Shown here piece after piece: positions 17,824 to 25,341 of a stretch of DNA of 64,000 nt. The notes beneath the pieces are model-generated. The model saw nothing but the letters and a program-made list of their open reading frames with translations, was not told where the DNA came from and did no database searches. Every line of letters begins with the position of its first letter. Within the stretch, counting starts at the first letter, position 1. Position numbers and translations under genes: made by a program. Origin of the DNA: Pseudomonas sp. UBA6562 (lineage in GTDB: Bacteria; Pseudomonadota; Gammaproteobacteria; Pseudomonadales; Pseudomonadaceae); contig NZ_DJJS01000007.1 of assembly GCF_002434265.1 (NCBI RefSeq), forward strand, positions 306,014-370,013, given 5' to 3'.

Positions 17824-18696
17824 ATGTCCCTCGCTTTCAAGCGCCGTGCCTTGCTGCAAGGCGCCCTGGCCGGCTCGGCACTCCTGGCCTTGCCCGCCTG
17901 GGCGACGCGCTCGATCAACACCCAATTCGAGCAGCTCGAACGCACCCACAGCATCACCCTGGGCCTCTACGCCCTGGACACCGGCAGCGGCCGCCACCTG
18001 GCCTACCGCGCCGACCAGCGCTTCGCGCTGTGCAGCACCTTCAAGGTCATGCTCGCCGGTGCGGTGTTGCACCTGAGCCAAAAACAGCCCGATTTGTTGG
18101 CCAAGCGCATCCGCTTCGATGCCAAGACGCTGGTGGTCTACTCGCCCATCACCCAACAGCACGTCGACGCCGGCATGACCGTCGCCGACCTCTGCGCGGC
18201 TGCCTTGCAACACAGCGACAACACGGCGGCCAACCTGCTTCTGGATGTGCTCGGCGGCCCCGCAGCGCTCACGGCCTTCGCCCGGCGTCTGGGCGACGAC
18301 GTGTTCCGCTTGGACCGTAACGAACCTAGCTTGAACAGCGCCTTGCCCGACGACCCGCGCGATACCAGTACGCCGCAGGCCATGGCGACGAGCGTGCAGC
18401 GCCTGGTGCTAGGCGACGGCCTGAACACTTTGGCCCGGCAGCAATTGCAGACCTGGCTCAAGGGCAACACCACCGGCGCCAAACGTATTCGTGCCGGTGT
18501 ACCTGCGGATTGGACGGTCGGCGACAAGACCGGCTCAGGCGATTACGGCGTCGCGAACGACGTCGCCGTGATCTGGCCGCCGCGCCGTGCGCCTTGGGTG
18601 CTGACGGTCTTCACGCGCGCAACAGACCCGAAATCGCCCTGGAAGGACGCAGCGCTGGCGGAAGCCACTGGCATCGTGGTGCAAGCCCTCGGTTGA
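17824..18696 (+). CDS. Class A beta-lactamase, Tat-exported
   Basis: A 290-residue class A serine beta-lactamase. An RR-containing signal (FKRRALLQGALAGSALLALP) suggests Tat export to the periplasm, with cleavage near AWA. Motifs are STFK with Ser71 (preceded by Cys), SDN at 131-133, the omega-loop Glu167 in RNEPSLN, and KTG at 235-237. Cys before the active serine is shared with several extended-spectrum and carbapenemase groups, but no Cys follows KTGSG, so the KPC/SME-type disulfide is absent. The start at 17824 places the twin arginines correctly. There is no ampR-like neighbour, so it is probably a chromosomal enzyme with its own promoter. Confidence 0.93.
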   Translation: MSLAFKRRALLQGALAGSALLALPAWATRSINTQFEQLERTHSITLGLYALDTGSGRHLAYRADQRFALCSTFKVMLAGAVLHLSQKQPDLLAKRIRFDAKTLVVYSPITQQHVDAGMTVADLCAAALQHSDNTAANLLLDVLGGPAALTAFARRLGDDVFRLDRNEPSLNSALPDDPRDTSTPQAMATSVQRLVLGDGLNTLARQQLQTWLKGNTTGAKRIRAGVPADWTVGDKTGSGDYGVANDVAVIWPPRRAPWVLTVFTRATDPKSPWKDAALAEATGIVVQALG

Positions 18697-18756
18697 GCAC
18701 AGATACCGAACCACTGTGCTACATCAACGGGCAAAGGCAATATGCCAGGCAGTCAA

Positions 18757-18795
18757 AAACAAAAAAGCGTGCGCTGCCGTCGCGGTAGCACACCT
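18757..18795 (-). terminator. Rho-independent terminator of the aldo/keto reductase gene
   Basis: On the minus strand the stem GCTACC/GGCAGC with a 5-base loop is followed by a run of six Ts. It lies about 45 bp beyond the stop of the gene ending at 18840. A second strong stem (GGGCGCGGATC with its complement, 18809-18832) lies in between. Confidence 0.75.
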
Positions 18796-18839
18796 CAAAG
18801 GCCGGGGCGGGCGCGGATCGAGATCCGCGCCCGGTTGCA

Positions 18840-19835
18840 TCACTTGAACCCCGTCACCTTGTGCGGTACATACGGCGCTTCCAATCGCGCGATCTCTTCC
18901 GCAGTCAGCTTCAACTCTAGCGCCGCGATCGCGTCGTCCAACTGCGCCGGCTTCGAAGCCCCGACGATCGGCGCCGACACGCCAGGGGTATTGAGCACCC
19001 AAGCCAACGCCACCTGCGCCATCGGCACACCGCGCTCCAGCGCGACTTGCTCGACCACGTCGATCACCTTGCCGTCTTCCACTTCGCTGCCGGCGAAGAA
19101 CGACGCGCCCGATTCGTCGCTGAGGATCCGCGCCGTCTGCTGCCCCTGGGGGCGGGTCAGGCGACCGCGCGCCATGGGGCTCCACGGCATCAGGCCGACG
19201 CCCTGGTCGCGGCACAGCGGGATCATTTCGCGCTCTTCCTCGCGGTACAGCAGGTTCAGGTAGTTCTGCATCGATACGAAACGGGTCCAGCCATGGGCGG
19301 CGGCCGTTTGCTGGGCCTTGGCGAACTGCCAGGCGAACATCGACGACGCGCCGATGTAGCGCGCCTTGCCGGCTTTCACCACGTCGTGCAAGGCTTCCAT
19401 GGTCTCTTCAATGGGCGTGCGGTAGTCCCAGCGGTGGATTTGATACAGGTCCACGTAATCGGTGCCCAGGCGGCGCAGGCTGGCGTCGATGCCGTTGAAG
19501 ATGGCCTTGCGCGACAGGCCCTGCTCGTTGGGCCGAGCGTCGCCTTGCCACATGTTGGCGGGGTAGAACACCTTGGTGGCGATCACGGTTTCGTCGCGGC
19601 GGGTGTAGGCCTTCAGCCACTTGCCGAGGATTTCCTCGGACGTGCCGGCCGAGTAGCTGTTGGCGGTATCGAAGAAGTTGATCCCTTGCTCGACGGCGTG
19701 GCGGATGATCGGCCCGCTGTCGGCTTCGCCCAGGGTCCAAGGGTGGGTGCCGGCGTCCGGCTCGCCGAAGGTCATGCTGCCCAGGCACAGCCGGGAGATG
19801 TCCAGACCGGTGTTGCCGAGTTTCACGTATTGCAT
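18840..19835 (-). CDS. Aldo/keto reductase
   Basis: A 331-residue NADPH-dependent TIM-barrel reductase. Residues expected of the tetrad are visible: Asp in FFDTANSYSAG near residue 58 with its Tyr, Lys in IATKVFYP near 84, and His in YQIHRWDY near 127. GSMTFGEP near residue 20 and the late APIVGASKPAQLDDA region are typical of YajO/YakC-like enzymes acting on aldehydes. The upstream LysR gene on the same strand (118-bp gap) may control it. Confidence 0.93.
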   Translation of the reverse strand: MQYVKLGNTGLDISRLCLGSMTFGEPDAGTHPWTLGEADSGPIIRHAVEQGINFFDTANSYSAGTSEEILGKWLKAYTRRDETVIATKVFYPANMWQGDARPNEQGLSRKAIFNGIDASLRRLGTDYVDLYQIHRWDYRTPIEETMEALHDVVKAGKARYIGASSMFAWQFAKAQQTAAAHGWTRFVSMQNYLNLLYREEEREMIPLCRDQGVGLMPWSPMARGRLTRPQGQQTARILSDESGASFFAGSEVEDGKVIDVVEQVALERGVPMAQVALAWVLNTPGVSAPIVGASKPAQLDDAIAALELKLTAEEIARLEAPYVPHKVTGFK

Positions 19836-19953
19836 GCGAGTCTCCTGTTGCCGAGTGCGCGCCCAGCGGGGTGGGCGTGGAAGTGCTGACTAAGGTAACG
19901 ACGCGAAGCCCGTAGGGAAATTCCCCACGCGCGCAGGTTCAATGTGCAGAAAT

Positions 19954-20805
19954 TCACAAGCGCAGCAGTGGTCGCAAGCAGTCTTGGACGAAGTCGATCA
20001 CGGCTCTGATACGCGGAGTGTTGCGCGCGTCTTCGTGCACGGCCAGCCAGATTTCGATGCTCGTCGAGGCACCTCCGCGGCTGACCGGCTCCAACCGATG
20101 CTCCTCGGCCATGAACGCCGGCAAGCAGGCGATACCGGCGCCACCGGCCGCCGCCTCGGCCTGGATGCGCAGGTCGTTGCTGTGCAACACGAAGGTGCCG
20201 TCGCCCGCTTGCTGGAGCAGCCAGCGTTGCTGCGGCGACTTGGCCTGGGACGCGTCGTAGCCGATGTATACCGGCGCTTGCCCGCTGCGCAGGTAGGCGG
20301 GGGCGGCGTACAAACGGTATTCGAGGTGGCCTAGCAACTGCGCTACCAAAGTAGGCTCGGTAGGACGGGTGAGGCTGATGGCGAGGTCCGCCTCGCGACG
20401 CGCCAGGGAGGCGCGGGATTTGCTCCCGACCAGCTTCAGCGTCAGCGCAGGGTAGCGCGCGAACAGTTCGCCGCAACGTCGGGCGATCAGGCTGCCGAGC
20501 AGGGCGGGTGGGGCGCTGAGCACCACTTGGCCCTCGACCTGCGCCTGCCCGGCGCTGGCGAAGTGCTCAAGGGCGAAAGAGGTCGTGAGCATCTGCTGGG
20601 CGAAGCCCGCAACGCGCTGGCCTTGCTCAGTGACCAAGTAGGCCCGCGCGCGGCGGTCGACCAGTTTGAGGTGCAGCGAGGCTTCCAGCGAAGCGATGCG
20701 TCGAGCCACGGTGGCGTGGTCCACGGCCAATGCCTTGGCGGCGGCCGACAGCGATCCGGCGCTGACGAAGGCGGAGAAATAACGCAGATCTTCCCAGTCG
20801 AACAT
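19954..20805 (-). CDS. LysR-family regulator
   Basis: A 283-residue LysR protein starting MFDWEDLRYFSAFVSAGSLS with the HTH in the first 60 residues, then an effector domain. The frame is open further upstream, but the ATG at 20805 matches the family start. It precedes the aldo/keto reductase on the same strand and may regulate it. Confidence 0.9.
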   Translation of the reverse strand: MFDWEDLRYFSAFVSAGSLSAAAKALAVDHATVARRIASLEASLHLKLVDRRARAYLVTEQGQRVAGFAQQMLTTSFALEHFASAGQAQVEGQVVLSAPPALLGSLIARRCGELFARYPALTLKLVGSKSRASLARREADLAISLTRPTEPTLVAQLLGHLEYRLYAAPAYLRSGQAPVYIGYDASQAKSPQQRWLLQQAGDGTFVLHSNDLRIQAEAAAGGAGIACLPAFMAEEHRLEPVSRGGASTSIEIWLAVHEDARNTPRIRAVIDFVQDCLRPLLRL

Positions 20806-21010
20806 GAGGTGCCCTTGAACGGTGAGCGTCGAGGGTAGCGGATTGGGGAGGCCAGGCAAGTGGGAAGTGCGCTAAGGGAAGGCGTCAGGAGGGGCACCCT
20901 GGTATGACGCATCATCAGAGATGGCTAAAAGTCGGCGGATAAACGACATGGGCAAGGGCGCTGCCAGCGTACCGTGTATCACACGGCACGCCATCGACTC
21001 GGGCAGGCGT

Positions 21011-21235
21011 TCAGCGCGAAGTCTTGGCCTCGACCTCGGCCAGGCGCTCATTGATCTGGCGGGTTTGCTCTTCGAGCTCTTTGACTTCGGTCGGCGTGAT
21101 GACCTTGTCGACGATCTTGGTGCGCGGGTCGCCCTGCTCGAGAACCGGGTCTGGCGAGCCTTCACCCTTTTGCGCCTGCTCGGAGGAAATCGGACGTGGG
21201 ACTTTGTCAGCTGGGTTCGAATCGGTGGGTTTCAT
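21011..21235 (-). CDS. Small hydrophilic protein of unknown function
   Basis: A 74-residue, highly charged protein. A Pro-rich N-terminus (PADKVPRPISSEQAQ) is followed by a likely coiled-coil helix (VKELEEQTRQINERLAEVE). GAGGAG lies 7 bases before the ATG, supporting a real gene. There is no signal peptide or membrane segment. It lies between a LysR gene and the carbon-nitrogen hydrolase on the same strand. Confidence 0.7.
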   Translation of the reverse strand: MKPTDSNPADKVPRPISSEQAQKGEGSPDPVLEQGDPRTKIVDKVITPTEVKELEEQTRQINERLAEVEAKTSR

Positions 21236-21310
21236 GGCGTCTCCTCAAGGATCAGGTGTCTGTACAACAGAACACGCACGGGCCTGAAAGTTTGATCGGA
21301 TCGCGTGGCG

Positions 21311-22042
21311 TCAAGCCAGGACGACCACCTCGGCCTGCCCGCTTTCCGGGTCGTAACACACCAGCGCCTCATCGTCGGTGCCTGCCTGGCACAGCACCCT
21401 GCCATCGCTGCTCCACACGCCGGAACCACCGGCGCAAACGAATCCCTCGACCGGCCCGACAGCATTGGCCATCACCACCGCCATGGCATGCCGTCGGGCA
21501 ACCCGCGGGTAATGCCGCAACGACGCCTGCACGCCCTCTGCGGATTTCGCGACACTGGCCAGGTACACCTGGGCGCCCAGGTCGGCCATCGCCTGAGCAT
21601 GCTCCGGTTGCATCGACTCGAAGCAGATGGCCGGCGCCAAACGGTAGCCGCCCGTTTCGAACAGCATCGACGCATCGCCGGGCACGAAGAATGCCTGCTC
21701 GTCCGCATACAGCCATTGCTTGGCGTAGCCGAGTCTCGGTTGATCCGGCTGGAAGAACACGAGGCTGATCTGTACGCCCGATCCGTACCAGGTCGGCACG
21801 CCGATGGCGATCGACATCCGGTGACGGTCGCTGGCGTGCTGAAACACCTCCAGCCGCGCATCGTCCAGGTGCATGGCTTGTCGCGCCGCTTGGCTCAGGG
21901 CGTAGCCGGTCAGCGATAATTCAGGGAAAAACAACGCAGCGGCACCAAGGCCTGCGGCGCGTTCGACCACGGTCAGATGGCGTTCGACGCTGTCGCCGAG
22001 CGAGCCAAGGGTAGGTGCGATCTGTGCGGCCACAATGTTCAT
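21311..22042 (-). CDS. Carbon-nitrogen hydrolase (nitrilase superfamily)
   Basis: A 243-residue protein with the family's Glu-Lys-Cys triad: Glu41 in FFPELSLTGY, Lys in YAKQWLYADE near residue 113, and Cys in APAICFES near residue 141. It would hydrolyse an amide, or possibly a nitrile, in the cytoplasm. The subgroup is not clear from the sequence and no pathway gene is adjacent. Confidence 0.9.
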   Translation of the reverse strand: MNIVAAQIAPTLGSLGDSVERHLTVVERAAGLGAAALFFPELSLTGYALSQAARQAMHLDDARLEVFQHASDRHRMSIAIGVPTWYGSGVQISLVFFQPDQPRLGYAKQWLYADEQAFFVPGDASMLFETGGYRLAPAICFESMQPEHAQAMADLGAQVYLASVAKSAEGVQASLRHYPRVARRHAMAVVMANAVGPVEGFVCAGGSGVWSSDGRVLCQAGTDDEALVCYDPESGQAEVVVLA

Positions 22043-22104
22043 CGTCGAGCGCCTAACATGCTCTGTTCTCGATCAAGCCTTGACCCGTTGTCTTCGTCGA
22101 CGAG

Positions 22105-22146
22105 GCATCGCGGTTGCTCGGAGCGCCGAATCGGCCACTGCCGCAG
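22105..22146. repeat. Degenerate REP-like element
   Basis: CATCGCGGTTGCTCGGAGCG and the following CGAATCGGCCACTG match the two REP copies near 46.1 kb with several differences. It lies just beyond the stop codon of the DUF2986 gene, in a typical intergenic REP position. Confidence 0.6.
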
Positions 22147-22152
22147 GTCAGC

Positions 22153-22308
22153 TCAGTCCGCCACCGGTGCCTGCTCAGCCTCGGCCTCGAGCTTGGCGCG
22201 GTCCGCCTTGCTGACGTACTTCGGCTTGCTGCTGCGTGGCGCCAACTTGGCGCTGGCCTTCTTGGCGTTGGCCTTGAGCAGTTGGTTGATCTTCTTGCGA
22301 CGGTTCAT
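22153..22308 (-). CDS. DUF2986-family small basic protein
   Basis: A 51-residue protein starting MNRRKKINQLLKANAKKASA, the hallmark of DUF2986, with a Lys/Ala-rich body (SKPKYVSKADRAKLEAE) and an acidic tail. Such proteins are short, basic and of unknown function; nucleic-acid or ribosome association is plausible but unproven. It is divergent from the OsmC-YcaO gene. Confidence 0.85.
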   Translation of the reverse strand: MNRRKKINQLLKANAKKASAKLAPRSSKPKYVSKADRAKLEAEAEQAPVAD

Positions 22309-22466
22309 GACGGGCACTCGGTATCGACGGGCATAGGCACCCAGCGCTGGGTGCCTGGGAGGGCGGCCATCATAGCAAAAGCCATCGGCCCGGCGGGCAA
22401 GACTTCCCAGGCAAAAATCCGGATAATCGCCGCCACTTTTGTTCAGACGGTACCCGGTAATCGCCC

Positions 22467-24671
22467 ATGGAAATCAAAGTCAACTTTCTCGACAACCTTC
22501 GCCTCGAAGCGAAGTTCGACGACTTCACGGTGATCGCCGACCAGCCGATCCGCTACAAGGGCGATGGTTCGGCGCCGGGCCCGTTCGACTATTTCCTCGC
22601 CTCTTCGGCGCTGTGCGCGGCGTACTTCGTCAAGCTCTACTGCCAGACCCGCGACATCCCCACGGAAAACATCCGCCTGTCGCAGAACAACATCGTCGAC
22701 CCGGAAAACCGCTATCAGCAGATATTCAAGATTCAAGTGGAGCTGCCGGCCGACATTTCCGAGAAGGACCGCCAGGGCATCCTGCGCTCGATCGACCGCT
22801 GCACGGTGAAGAAAGTGGTGCAGACCGGCCCCGAGTTCATCATCGAAGAGGTCGAGAACCTCGATGCCAGCGCCCAGTCGCTGCTGATGCTCGATCCGAA
22901 CTCCACCGCGCGCACGCTGATCCCCGGCAAGGACCTGCCGCTGGAGCAGACCATCGCCAACCTGTCCGGCCTGCTCGAAGGGCTGGGCATGAAGATCGAG
23001 ATCGCCTCGTGGCGCAACATCGTACCCAACGTCTGGTCGCTGCACCTGCGCGACGCCCAGTCGCCGATGTGCTTCACCAACGGCAAGGGCGCCACCAAAG
23101 AGGCCGCGCTGGCGTCGGCGCTGGGCGAGTTCATCGAGCGGCTGAACTGCAACTTCTTCTACAACGACCAGTTCTGGGGCGAGGAACTGGCCAACGCACC
23201 CTTCGTGCATTACCCCGAAGAGCGTTGGTTCCAGCCAGGCCCAAACGATGAGCTGCCCGGCGAGGTCCTCGACGCGCATTGCCTGGCCATCTACAACCCG
23301 GACGGCGAGCTGCACGGCTCGAACCTGATCGACACCAACTCCGGCAACCGGGCCCGCGGCATCTGCTCGTTACCGTTCGTGCGCCAGTCCGACGGCGAGG
23401 TGGTGTACTTCCCCTCGAACCTGATCGAAAACCTCTACCTGAGCAACGGCATGAGCGCCGGCAACACCCTGGCCGAAGCCCAGGTGCAGTGCCTGTCGGA
23501 GATCTTCGAGCGGGCGGTCAAGCGCGAGATCCTCGAAGGCGAGCTGTGCCTGCCGGACGTGCCCGAAGCGGTGCTGGCCAAGTACCCTGGCATCGTCGCC
23601 GGGATCAAGGGGCTGGAGGACCAAGGCTTCCCGGTGCTGGTCAAGGACGCGTCACTGGGCGGCGAGTTCCCGGTCATGTGCGTGACCCTGATGAACCCGC
23701 GCACCGGCGGCGTGTTCGCTTCCTTCGGCGCGCACCCGAGCCTGGAAGTGGCGCTGGAGCGCAGCCTCACCGAACTGCTTCAAGGCCGCAGCTTCGAAGG
23801 CCTCAACGACTTGCCGGCGCCGACCTTCGAAAGCCACGCGCTGACCGAGCCGAACAACTTCGTCGAGCATTTCATCGACTCCAGCGGTGTGGTGTCGTGG
23901 CGCTTCTTCGGTGCCAAGCCCGACTACGACTTCGTCGAGTGGGATTTCTCCGCCCAGGGCAAAGACGCCAACGTCGAAGAAGCCGCCACGTTGTTCGGCA
24001 TCCTCGAAGCGCTCTGCCACGAAAGCTACATGGCGGTGTACGAGCACCTGGGCGCCAAGGCCTGTCGCATCCTGGTGCCGGGCTACTCGGAAATCTACCC
24101 GGTGGACGACCTGGTCTGGGACAACACCAACAAGGCGCTGTACTTCCGCGAAGACATTCTCAACCTGCACCGCCTGAGCGACCGCGAGCTCAAGGCCCTG
24201 GTCGAGCGCCTGGAAAACAGCGAGCTGGACGAATACACCGAGATCAAGACGCTGATCGGCATCGAGTTCGACGACAACACCTCCTGGGGCCAGCTCACCG
24301 TGCTGGAGCTCAAGCTGCTGATCCACGTGGCGCTCAAGCAGTTCGACCCGGCCAAGGAACTGGTGGAGATGTTCCTGCAATACAACGACAACACCGTCGA
24401 ACGCGGCCTGTTCTACCAAGCCCTGAACGTAGTGCTGGAAATCGAGCTGGACAACGAGCTGCACCTCGCCGACTACGAGGCCAACCTGCGCCGCATGTTC
24501 GGCCAGGCGCGCATGGAGGCGGTGCTGGGCTCGGTACAGGGTAGCGTGCGTTTCCACGGCCTGACCCCGACCAGCATGAAACTCGAAGGGCTGGAGCGGC
24601 ACCAGCGGCTGATCGATAGCTACAAGAAGCTGCACGCGGCACGGGCGCGGATGTCGGCACAGCAGGGCTGA
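22467..24671 (+). CDS. ycaO: OsmC-YcaO fusion protein
   Basis: A 734-residue protein. Residues 1-140 form an OsmC/Ohr-like domain (MEIKVNFLDNLRLEAKF; Cys in SSALCAAYFVKLYC). Residues about 165-560 form a YcaO ATP-grasp-like domain: EAALASALGEFIERL supplies an Mg/ATP glutamate set and CLSEIFERAVKR the Glu-x-x-Glu-Arg set. The helical C-terminus resembles that of E. coli YcaO. Known YcaO enzymes activate amide carbonyls with ATP for azoline or thioamide formation, and E. coli YcaO is linked to RimO beta-methylthiolation of ribosomal protein S12. There is no precursor peptide or dehydrogenase gene nearby, so RiPP synthesis is not supported. Confidence 0.9.
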   Translation: MEIKVNFLDNLRLEAKFDDFTVIADQPIRYKGDGSAPGPFDYFLASSALCAAYFVKLYCQTRDIPTENIRLSQNNIVDPENRYQQIFKIQVELPADISEKDRQGILRSIDRCTVKKVVQTGPEFIIEEVENLDASAQSLLMLDPNSTARTLIPGKDLPLEQTIANLSGLLEGLGMKIEIASWRNIVPNVWSLHLRDAQSPMCFTNGKGATKEAALASALGEFIERLNCNFFYNDQFWGEELANAPFVHYPEERWFQPGPNDELPGEVLDAHCLAIYNPDGELHGSNLIDTNSGNRARGICSLPFVRQSDGEVVYFPSNLIENLYLSNGMSAGNTLAEAQVQCLSEIFERAVKREILEGELCLPDVPEAVLAKYPGIVAGIKGLEDQGFPVLVKDASLGGEFPVMCVTLMNPRTGGVFASFGAHPSLEVALERSLTELLQGRSFEGLNDLPAPTFESHALTEPNNFVEHFIDSSGVVSWRFFGAKPDYDFVEWDFSAQGKDANVEEAATLFGILEALCHESYMAVYEHLGAKACRILVPGYSEIYPVDDLVWDNTNKALYFREDILNLHRLSDRELKALVERLENSELDEYTEIKTLIGIEFDDNTSWGQLTVLELKLLIHVALKQFDPAKELVEMFLQYNDNTVERGLFYQALNVVLEIELDNELHLADYEANLRRMFGQARMEAVLGSVQGSVRFHGLTPTSMKLEGLERHQRLIDSYKKLHAARARMSAQQG

Positions 24672-24686
24672 GTCGGGGCGCGGGCG

Positions 24687-25223
24687 GTGCAGGCCATCGA
24701 GCTGACCCTGCTGTGCCACGCTACGACCGAGGCGCAGCGGGTAGGGCGCTTTCATCGGGACGATGATGCGCTGCGCGAAACGCCCGCGCGGCGGCAGTGG
24801 CCGCGCGCGCTGCAATGCCTGGTCGCGCCGGAGCGCCGCGCCATGCAGACGGCCTTGGCCCTGGGCTTGGCCGGCGATGTGGAAACGGCGTTGTCCGACC
24901 TGGATCTGGGGCACTGGCACGGCCTCAGGCTCAAGGACGTGCAGCTCACCGCACCTGACGCGCTGCAACGCTGGCTGGACGACCCGCAGGCCGCGCCCCA
25001 TGGCGGCGAGTCGCTCCAGCAGATGAGCGCCCGCGTCGGTGCCTGGCTCGACCACGGTCTGCCACCTGGACAATGGTTGGCCGTCACTCACCCTTGGGTG
25101 GTGCGCGCGGCCTTGCAACACGTGCTGGGCGGTTCGCTAGCGATGGCGCGGCGCATCGATGTCCTGCCCTTGGCTGAGCTGCGCCTGAAATGGCAGGGCC
25201 ATTGGCGCTTGCGCATCGATTGA
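24687..25223 (+). CDS. Histidine phosphatase-superfamily protein with altered RHG motif
   Basis: A 178-residue phosphoglycerate mutase-like fold. The usual N-terminal Arg-His-Gly is Cys-His-Ala here (LLCHATTEAQ), so the nucleophile His is kept but the flanking Arg is lost. The second Arg region (APERRAMQTA), the acidic DLDLGHWHG segment and the C-terminal catalytic His (VTHPWVVRA) remain. The GTG start is 15 bp after the ycaO stop, so the two are probably co-transcribed. Phosphatase activity may be changed or weak. Confidence 0.8.
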   Translation: MQAIELTLLCHATTEAQRVGRFHRDDDALRETPARRQWPRALQCLVAPERRAMQTALALGLAGDVETALSDLDLGHWHGLRLKDVQLTAPDALQRWLDDPQAAPHGGESLQQMSARVGAWLDHGLPPGQWLAVTHPWVVRAALQHVLGGSLAMARRIDVLPLAELRLKWQGHWRLRID

Positions 25224-25341
25224 TCCGCGTCGCCTGCGCCTGGCTGCTGGCGCCACCGCTTCCCGGTCGTCAGTTGCACTGACCGACCGCGCACCGCCTC
25301 GGTCAACCCAGCATCCCTCTGCTGAACCCTGTGGTGATCGA

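Noticed and set aside
18034..18535. Carbapenemase identity of the class A enzyme
   Set aside because: The Cys before the active serine is present, but the partner Cys after KTG is not.
22467..25223. RiPP azoline biosynthesis cluster
   Set aside because: No precursor peptide, dehydrogenase, protease or exporter gene is near the YcaO gene.
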